Below are positions 58,606 through 64,000 of a stretch of 64,000 nt of DNA, piece by piece; the first letter of the stretch is position 1; each line of letters begins with the position of its first letter. A program made the position numbers and the translations under genes. The notes beneath the pieces are model-generated. The model was not told the origin of the DNA. It made no database searches and saw only the letters and a program-made list of their open reading frames with translations. The stretch is from UBA10649 sp964597445 (GTDB lineage Bacteria > Actinomycetota > Actinomycetes > S36-B12), in contig CAZQXO010000004.1 in NCBI GenBank assembly GCA_964597445.1, positions 1-64,000 on the forward strand, in the 5' to 3' direction.

Positions 58606-59703
58606 GTGGACGTGCTCTCGTGGCCTGAGATCCTCGGGTCGCTGTCTCGCGGGCGGAATCTGACTCCGGACCAGGCCCGCTGGGCGATGGACCAGATGCT
58701 CACCGGACAGGCGACTGCCGCCCAGTTCGGCGCCTTCGTGCTGGGCCTCCGAGCCAAGGGTGAGACGGGTGCGGAGGTCGAGGCGCTCGTCGAGGCCATG
58801 CTGGGGCAGGCCCGGCTCCTCGACTTCGGCCCGGAGGGTGCCCCCGCGTCGCTCGACATCGTCGGGACGGGTGGCGATCACGCGCACACGGTGAACATCT
58901 CCACCATGGCGGCGCTGGTGTGCGCTGCGGCCGGGGCGCCGCTCGTCAAGCATGGCAACCGTGCGGCGTCGTCGTCGACGGGAACCGCCGACGTGCTCGA
59001 GCAGCTCGAGGTGGTCATCGACCTCGAGCCCGAGCAGGTCGTGGCCAGCGTGCGGGAGGCAGGCATCGGGTTCTGCTTCGCCCAGGTGCACCATCCGGCC
59101 CTGCGGCATGTGGGGCCGTGGCGCCGGGAGCTCGGTGTGCCCACGGTGTTCAACATCCTCGGCCCCCTGACGAATCCGGGTGCCGCGCCCGCGGCCCTGA
59201 TCGGTTGCGCGAACGAGGCGCTCGCTCCGGTCATGGCCGACGTTCTGCATCGCCGCGGGGTGCGTGCCCTGGTCGTCCGCGGTGAGGATGGACTCGACGA
59301 GATCTCGCTGGCTGCGCCGACCCGGGTCTGGGATGCGACGGGAGACGAGGTGGTGGAGACGTGGCTGGATGCGTCGGATCTGGGATTCGCGCGTCGCGAG
59401 CCGAGCCTGCTGACCGGCGGCGACAGCGCCCGCAACGCCGCCCTGCTGGTCGCAGCCCTGGGCGCGGACGCGCCTGAGGCGTCAGATGCCGACCGCATCG
59501 ACGCCATCCGGGATGCCGTCGCCGTGAATGCTGCGGCCGCCCTCGCTGCGCATGCCGCCCTGGACCCCGGGATGCGAACGTCGGCCAACCTTGTCGAGCG
59601 GGTGCGGGAGCAGGTGCCGCGAGTTCGCACGGTGCTGTCCGAGGGAACGGCGCTCGCCGCGCTGCGCAGGTGGGCCGAGGTGACCCGGGGCCTGACGGGT
59701 TGA
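58606..59703 (+). CDS. trpD: Anthranilate phosphoribosyltransferase
   Basis: The protein has 365 aa. The PRPP-binding GTGGDHAHT, the KHGNRAASS loop, the second Mg site and LGPLTNPGAAP are intact. It adds ribose phosphate to anthranilate in tryptophan synthesis. GTG at 58606. Other trp genes are absent, as at the mycobacterial locus (Rv2192c). It converges with the DEDD exonuclease gene. Confidence 0.95.
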   Translation: MDVLSWPEILGSLSRGRNLTPDQARWAMDQMLTGQATAAQFGAFVLGLRAKGETGAEVEALVEAMLGQARLLDFGPEGAPASLDIVGTGGDHAHTVNISTMAALVCAAAGAPLVKHGNRAASSSTGTADVLEQLEVVIDLEPEQVVASVREAGIGFCFAQVHHPALRHVGPWRRELGVPTVFNILGPLTNPGAAPAALIGCANEALAPVMADVLHRRGVRALVVRGEDGLDEISLAAPTRVWDATGDEVVETWLDASDLGFARREPSLLTGGDSARNAALLVAALGADAPEASDADRIDAIRDAVAVNAAAALAAHAALDPGMRTSANLVERVREQVPRVRTVLSEGTALAALRRWAEVTRGLTG

Positions 59704-59721
59704 GGGTGCGGTCGTGGAGCG

Positions 59722-61542
59722 TCAGGCGGAGCGGATCCGCGTGACGGAGGTGACCCGGGGCCCCTCAGGTCGGGACCCACGCCCCTGCTCCGCTCGCAGG
59801 TGCGGCGGCAGCGCCGGGGTCGCGTGCTTGCGGCGTTCGCGCAGGTCCGCAGCCTCGCGGCCGCCGGCATGACAGGGCAGCGCGAGTGCGGTTGTCGTGC
59901 GGACGAGGCGGACGGATCCGGACTCGAGCCACCGCAGGATCTCGATGGCCTCCTCGGTGAGGCCGGCCGGTGCCGGAGACGTGGCGGGGTCGACATGGTC
60001 GGCCTGTGCGACGAGGGCGTCGACTCGGGCACGGGGATCGGACCCCGCAGCCGCGTGTCCCGCGGCTGCCAGGTGACCGTGGCGGATCACATGGATGTCC
60101 CAGCCGAGGTCGTCGGTCGGCTCAGCTGCGACGAGCAGCGGCTCACGCGCCAGCATGGCCATGCGGTGCGTGCGATGGCTCGCGCGGCACACGGCGTCGA
60201 GACGCTCGCGCCACTGGGCCGCCTCCTCGAACCGCTGGTCGTCGGCCAGCCGGGACATCCGGTCGCGTACGGCTGCGATGACGGTGCGCAGGTCTCCGGA
60301 CATGGCTGCACGCAGGCCGTCGACGCGTGACCCGTATCCGGCCGCATCATGACCGGAGGCGCAGGGAGCCAGGCATCGACCCAACTCGGCGAGCGAGCAC
60401 CCCGGGGTGGACGTCGTCGGTGTCCGGGGCAGGCGCGGTGTGCAGGTGCGCACGGGATACGCGAGCAGCAGGGCCTCGATCGCGGCCTCGGCCGACGCGC
60501 GCGCGGTGAACGGCCCCAGGTAGCGGGCGCCCGCCGGCTCATCATCGGCCACGGTGCGCACGACGGACAGTCGCGGTGCCGGCTCGACGGTGAGCTTGAC
60601 CCACGACTGGCGATCCGGGCGCCGCGATCGGCGGTTGTAGCGGGGCTGACGCTCGGCGATGAGACGCAGTTCGCGCACGCGGGCCTCGAGCGGGGTGGCG
60701 CACACGATGGGCGTGACGCGCGTGGCGATGCCCACCATCTCGGCCATGCGCCGGCGCTGCTCCGACGCCGTGAAGTACGAGCGCACGCGGGTGCGGATGT
60801 TGCGGGAGGTCCCGACATAGAGCGAGGCTCCCTGGGCGTCCTCGAACACGTAGACGCCCGGGGCGCTGGGGAGACCGTCGGCGAGATGGCGCTTCGCCCG
60901 CTGCGTCGGGGTGACGCGGGATGTGAACTCCTGCAGATCCTCGACGGTCGCGACGCCGAAGCCGGAGACGCGTTCGAGGAGACCGTGGAGGACGTCGACG
61001 GTCGCGCGTGCGTCATCGAGGGCGCGGTGCGTGGGCGTCACCGTGGCGCGGAAGTAGGCGGCCAGTGTGCCGAGCTTGCAGTTGCGCACCTCGCCACGAT
61101 GCAGCGCCACGCGCGCGAGGCGTGCGGTGTCGATGATGCGCACGCGCGGCCACGGAAGGGAGAGGCGGGCGCATCCTCCCTTGAGGAATCCCACGTCGTA
61201 CGGGGCGTTGTGCGCGACGAGCACGCCATCGCCGAGGAACTCGAGGAAGGACGGGAGGACGCCGGACAGTCGAGGCGCATTCGCGACGGCGGCATCGGTG
61301 ATGCCGGTGAGTGCGGCGACGAACGGAGGAATGGGAACACCGGGATTCACCAGCGTCGCGAACTCGCCGAGCACCTGACCGCCGCGCACGGCCACGGCAC
61401 CGATCTCGGTGATGCCCGCGTCCGCGGGAGAGCCCCCGGTGGTCTCGAGGTCGACGATGACGAAGGTCACGTCGGAGAGCGGTGTTCCGAGGTCATCGAG
61501 ACTGGTCTGCACGCTCGGCGGCGGACCGGTCAGGGACGTCAT
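59722..61542 (-). CDS. DEDD exonuclease / GIY-YIG (UvrC-N-like) fusion (Rv2191-like)
   Basis: The protein has 606 aa. Residues 25-190 form a DnaQ-like 3'-5' exonuclease with DLETTGG (Asp31, Glu33), HNAPYDVGF and HRALDDARAT. From about residue 215 a GIY-YIG nuclease (GVYVFEDAQG, LYVGTSRN) follows, then a UvrC-like Cys region (CSLAELGRCLAPC) and a UVR motif (RMSRLADDQRFEEAAQ). The UvrC RNase-H nuclease and helix-hairpin-helix are absent. It probably acts in DNA repair. ATG at 61542 is the family start. Confidence 0.93.
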   Translation of the reverse strand: MTSLTGPPPSVQTSLDDLGTPLSDVTFVIVDLETTGGSPADAGITEIGAVAVRGGQVLGEFATLVNPGVPIPPFVAALTGITDAAVANAPRLSGVLPSFLEFLGDGVLVAHNAPYDVGFLKGGCARLSLPWPRVRIIDTARLARVALHRGEVRNCKLGTLAAYFRATVTPTHRALDDARATVDVLHGLLERVSGFGVATVEDLQEFTSRVTPTQRAKRHLADGLPSAPGVYVFEDAQGASLYVGTSRNIRTRVRSYFTASEQRRRMAEMVGIATRVTPIVCATPLEARVRELRLIAERQPRYNRRSRRPDRQSWVKLTVEPAPRLSVVRTVADDEPAGARYLGPFTARASAEAAIEALLLAYPVRTCTPRLPRTPTTSTPGCSLAELGRCLAPCASGHDAAGYGSRVDGLRAAMSGDLRTVIAAVRDRMSRLADDQRFEEAAQWRERLDAVCRASHRTHRMAMLAREPLLVAAEPTDDLGWDIHVIRHGHLAAAGHAAAGSDPRARVDALVAQADHVDPATSPAPAGLTEEAIEILRWLESGSVRLVRTTTALALPCHAGGREAADLRERRKHATPALPPHLRAEQGRGSRPEGPRVTSVTRIRSA

Positions 61543-61597
61543 GATCCCGACCGTAGGCGCACCGTGTGACAGGGCGTGGCATCGGTAGGCTCGTGGC

Positions 61598-61876
61598 GTG
61601 GCCGATTCCCCTGTGATCCCCGACGAGCGCTCGCGCTGGCGATGCGCGCACTGCGGCAACCTCACGCGCTTCGATGTGGTGCGGTCCTCCCGGGTCCGCG
61701 AGTTCTGGCACCTCGACATGGCCGGTGTGCCTGTGGTCGAGGAGACAGAGGTGCTGGCGGAGACCATCGAGAGCGTGACGTGCCGGTGGTGCGGTTCCGC
61801 GGATCGGGTCGAGGTGGTGGCGCGGCCGGAGTTCGGCGGGCCGGCGGACGAGGGGCCGGGTGACGGAGGCCCGTGA
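61598..61876 (+). CDS. Small zinc-ribbon-like protein
   Basis: The protein has 92 aa. Two CxxC pairs, CAHC at residues 16-19 and CRWC near residue 63, flank a strand-rich core with FDVVRSSRVREFWH. It resembles an actinobacterial hypothetical with CxxCGNLTRFDV. Role unknown. The GTG at 61598. Its C terminus (EFGGPADEGPGDGGP) and stop lie inside the 35-bp repeat, so the tail was made or altered by it. Confidence 0.75.
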   Translation: MADSPVIPDERSRWRCAHCGNLTRFDVVRSSRVREFWHLDMAGVPVVEETEVLAETIESVTCRWCGSADRVEVVARPEFGGPADEGPGDGGP

Positions 61877-61937
61877 CGGGGTGCGAGGGGCCGGGTGACG
61901 GAGGCCCGTGACGGGGTGCGAGGGGCCGGGTGACGGG
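61850..61937. repeat. 35-bp tandem repeat across a gene boundary
   Basis: Unit gaggggccgggtgacggagg... (35 bp) at 61850-61884 and 61885-61919, with a partial third copy at 61920-61937. It covers the end of the zinc-ribbon gene, the gap, and the GTG start of the next gene. Each copy carries the same GGGTGACGG. Confidence 0.92.
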
Positions 61938-62784
61938 GGTCCCTGACCTTCAGGCGGACGTCGACCGGGTTCTGCTCCAGTGCCCGGGGGTGGCGTGGTC
62001 CGTGCAGGTCCGGCATCGGGGCGAGATCGTCGTGGACATCGACTCCGGGCGCGTGCGCCCCACGGCCAGCATGGGCAAGGTCGTCGTCCTGTGGGCGGCG
62101 GCTCAGGCGCTCGTCTCGGGAGAGCGGGCCGCGGACGAGCCCGTGACGGTCCGGCCCGGGGATCTCGTGGCGGATTCCGGGCTCTGGCAGCACCTCACGG
62201 AACGGACCCTGAGCTGGACCTCCGCCTGCGTCCTGGTCGGAGCGGTCAGCGACAACACGGCGGCGAACGTTCTGATCCGCGAGCTGGGGCTCGATCGGCT
62301 CAGGAGGGTGTCGGAGGACCTCGGTGTCCCGGAGACCCGGCAGGTCGACGTGCTGCGCGATCGTCGGGGACCGCAGCATCCGGCCGCGCCGTCGTGGTCC
62401 CGCGCGCGGGATCTCGCGGACCTCATGGACCGACTGGCCCGGGCCGACGACGACGCGCCTGTCGAGACGCTGGTGCGCGGCTGGCTGGCGCTCGGCGCGG
62501 ACCTCTCGATGGTGGCATCCGCCTTCGATCTCGATCCTCTCGCCCACGATCGGCTTCCGGGCGGGGGCTTCCTGTTTCACAAGACGGGGACGGACGCCGG
62601 GATCCGCGCGGACGCCGGCGCCGTCGGGCGCTCGGGCGAGCGATGGTCCTATGGGGTGCTCGCCACGTGGGATCCGCAGGACGGGTCCCGGGTCCCTGCG
62701 GTGCTCGCGGCCATGCGCGGGATCGGCCGGGCCGTCGCTCAGCGGCATCCGCTGTCAGACCCCCCGCCTAGCGTCGAAGCATGA
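61930..62784 (+). CDS. Class A beta-lactamase-fold serine hydrolase, cytosolic
   Basis: The protein has 284 aa. SxxK at Ser47-Lys50 (SMGK), SDN at 107-109 and KTG at 218-220 are all present. No Glu is visible in the omega-loop region (residues 138-156, VDVLRDRRGPQHPAAPSW), where beta-lactamases have Glu166, so deacylation may be slow. There is no signal peptide. It may be an esterase or peptidase-like hydrolase rather than a resistance enzyme. The GTG start lies in the repeat; the stop overlaps the next gene by ATGA. Confidence 0.83.
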   Translation: MTGVPDLQADVDRVLLQCPGVAWSVQVRHRGEIVVDIDSGRVRPTASMGKVVVLWAAAQALVSGERAADEPVTVRPGDLVADSGLWQHLTERTLSWTSACVLVGAVSDNTAANVLIRELGLDRLRRVSEDLGVPETRQVDVLRDRRGPQHPAAPSWSRARDLADLMDRLARADDDAPVETLVRGWLALGADLSMVASAFDLDPLAHDRLPGGGFLFHKTGTDAGIRADAGAVGRSGERWSYGVLATWDPQDGSRVPAVLAAMRGIGRAVAQRHPLSDPPPSVEA

Positions 62785-62978
62785 TCATCGACTGTGGAAC
62801 CTGCTCGGTCGCCGGTGCTGCCTGTGACGACTGCGTCGTGACCGTCCTGCTCGGGGTTCCGGACGTGCCGGCGCGCTCCACCGACCTGCCTGACGACCAT
62901 GCTGCCGCCCTCGCCGTCCTGGCGGACTCCGGCCTGGTGCCCCCGCTGCGCCTCGTGCGGGATGTCCGCGCCAGTTGA
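62781..62978 (+). CDS. Small Cys-rich conserved actinobacterial protein
   Basis: The protein has 65 aa. It begins MIIDCGTCSVAGAACDDCVVTVLLG, with two Cys pairs (C5-C8, C15-C18), and ends PPLRLVRDVRAS. The same small protein precedes NlpC/P60 genes in other actinobacteria, such as Streptomyces. Metal binding is likely from the CxxC pairs; the function is unknown. Its start overlaps the previous gene (ATGA). The 169 bp after it hold the upstream region of the NlpC/P60 gene. Confidence 0.8.
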   Translation: MIIDCGTCSVAGAACDDCVVTVLLGVPDVPARSTDLPDDHAAALAVLADSGLVPPLRLVRDVRAS

Positions 62979-63147
62979 TCGCGGGGGATTCCGAGGAGAC
63001 ATCCGTTAATCGGACGAATATGGGCCTCTGTCACCGTTCTGTTATGTTGCGAAAGACCTGAGGTCGCCTAGGCGGCCGCTCGGGCCTGCACAGCAGGAGC
63101 CCATCGACGAAGCGTGGTCTCGGCCACGCCCCGCCTGAGGAGGCGAT

Positions 63148-64000
63148 GTGCGCACGACTCGTCCGCAGTGGGTCCGTCGGACCGCCGTGATCTCGCTCTC
63201 CGCCCTCATGCTCGTCACCGGAGCCGTCCTCGCCCCGCCCGCCACCGCCGCGCCCCGCGACCTCCAGCAGGTCCGAGACCAGGTGCGCACCCTCCAGGCC
63301 CGCGCCGAGGCTGCGACGGAGCGCTACAACAAGGCGCGCAACGAGCTCAATGACGTCCAGGCCACTCTCGAGGGCCTGAAGAAGAAGGTCCGTCGCGAGC
63401 GTGCCGAACTGCAGACCATCCTCAGCTCGGTCGATGACCTCGCGCGGTCGGCCTACACCAGCGGGGGCATCGACACCTCGCTGCAGGTCCTCCTGGCCGA
63501 GGACCCCACCGAGTTCCTCGCTCAGGCGGCGGCTCTGGACCAGGTGGCGAAGTCGCAGGCCTCCTCGCTGCGTCGCACGCAGACGGCACGCCTCCGACTC
63601 GCGCAGAGCGAGGCCGCAGTCATCGACAAGGAAGCCATCGCCCGGGGCTACCGCAACGAGATGTCGGCGGCGAAGAAGGAGGCGGACGACCGTCTCAGTG
63701 AGGCCGAGTCCGTCCTGGCCAACCTCGAGGCATCCGAGCGCCGGCGTCTCGCGGCCATCGCCGCCCAGGAGCGGCGTGCCTCGCTCGCGGCCGCCAGTGC
63801 TGCCCGCTCGTTCCTCAGCGGCTCGTCGACCGCCGGCGGCGGTGTGCCGCCGGTCAGCGGCCGCGCCGCTGCCGCCGTGCAGTACGCCCTGTCCAAGGTC
63901 GGCAACCGCTACGTGGCGGCCACGGCAGGCCCGAGCACCTTCGACTGCTCGGGCCTGACCATGACGGCCTGGCGACAGGCGGGCATCTCCCTGCCGCACT
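63148..64000 (+). CDS. NlpC/P60 peptidoglycan endopeptidase, RipA-like (3' truncated by window)
   Basis: 284 residues visible. Arg-rich signal peptide (residues 1-36, ending ATAAPRD), then a long coiled coil (about 38-215), a short linker, and the NlpC/P60 domain beginning RAAAAVQYALSKVG with catalytic Cys in STFDCSGLTM. The His and third residue lie past the window edge. It should cut peptide cross-links at division, as RipA does. GTG at 63148 has GAGGAGG 4 nt upstream. Matches Rv2190c in place. Confidence 0.93.
   Translation, partial: MRTTRPQWVRRTAVISLSALMLVTGAVLAPPATAAPRDLQQVRDQVRTLQARAEAATERYNKARNELNDVQATLEGLKKKVRRERAELQTILSSVDDLARSAYTSGGIDTSLQVLLAEDPTEFLAQAAALDQVAKSQASSLRRTQTARLRLAQSEAAVIDKEAIARGYRNEMSAAKKEADDRLSEAESVLANLEASERRRLAAIAAQERRASLAAASAARSFLSGSSTAGGGVPPVSGRAAAAVQYALSKVGNRYVAATAGPSTFDCSGLTMTAWRQAGISLPH

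Noticed and set aside
59722..62748. 1008-residue version of the DEDD exonuclease
   Set aside because: The first 402 codons are antisense to the beta-lactamase-fold and zinc-ribbon genes; the true start precedes the DLETTGG exonuclease motif.
62979..63147. Possible c-di-AMP (ydaO) riboswitch before the NlpC/P60 gene, as in Streptomyces
   Set aside because: The conserved ydaO blocks are not visible; only scattered similarity such as GGAGCCCATCG. A covariance-model search would settle it.
1..64000. CRISPR arrays, insertion sequences, prophage or toxin-antitoxin genes
   Set aside because: No spaced repeats of CRISPR type, no transposase or integrase motifs and no phage genes were found; the three tandem arrays have no spacers.

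Overview
The window is about 68% GC and densely coded, with many stop/start overlaps of the ATGA type. It carries actinobacterial marker genes: an RNase HI/phosphatase fusion, GlnE with two glutamine synthetases, polyphosphate glucokinase, an F420:NADPH oxidoreductase, the qcrCAB-ctaE supercomplex genes, PspAB, and DUF3043 and DUF4191 proteins. From left to right the gene order follows, as I recall it, M. tuberculosis Rv2230c down to Rv2190c (Nif3, zinc ribbon, RNase H, panB, glnA2-glnE-glnA1, lipA/lipB, dlaT, pepA, gcvT, cobS/cobT, DUF3043, erpA-like, adoK, ctaC, qcrBAC, ctaE, trpD, DEDD exonuclease, NlpC/P60). The organism is therefore a high-GC member of the class Actinomycetes; I cannot name a genus.

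Layout. 1-6.9 kb: a 55-bp tandem repeat abutting tRNA-Val, Nif3, a coiled-coil zinc ribbon protein (apparent CTG start), RNase HI/phosphatase, yaaA, RNase P RNA, and a map-ppgK-marR operon. 6.9-13.2 kb: a histone H1-like Lys/Ala repeat protein, npdG, panB, an MFS/TetR pair and nadE. 13.2-20.5 kb: nitrogen module, with glnA2, an amidotransferase, glnE and glnA1; both synthetase genes are preceded by the same GlnR-like 17-bp motif. 20.5-31.7 kb: RDD protein, DUF4191, lipA/lipB, an FAD amine oxidase, an SDR protein, a two-lipoyl-domain E2, lpdA, pepA and gcvT (lipoate synthesis and use side by side).

31.7-41.4 kb: a nine-gene operon read leftwards from a cobalamin riboswitch with terminator. It encodes a secreted prenyltransferase-repeat protein, a secreted membrane-anchored SCO2322-like protein, a complete ECF transporter (T, fused AA, S), an MBL-fold/CobU fusion, CobT, CobS, and a CobT paralogue that has lost the catalytic motifs. 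No corrin-ring genes are present, so this is an uptake and nucleotide-loop (salvage) locus. The phosphatase domain at 1957-3168 could supply the CobC step.

41.4-49.2 kb: DUF3043, PspA-HtpX-PspAB envelope stress genes, nadA, erpA-like, adenosine kinase, aat, and a cysteine-desulfurase-fold protein without a single lysine. 49.3-58 kb: the aerobic respiratory chain, ctaC-ctaD-ctaF rightwards and ctaE-qcrC-qcrA-qcrB leftwards, with a DJ-1/PfpI gene and a 530-bp non-coding stretch between. 58-64 kb: a degenerate receiver protein, trpD, the DEDD exonuclease/GIY-YIG protein, a zinc ribbon protein, a cytosolic beta-lactamase-fold protein, a Cys-rich small protein and an NlpC/P60 endopeptidase cut by the window edge.

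The items most worth following up are the riboswitch-controlled cobalamin locus, the lysine-free cysteine-desulfurase relative, the tRNA-linked repeat array and the paired GlnR-like boxes.
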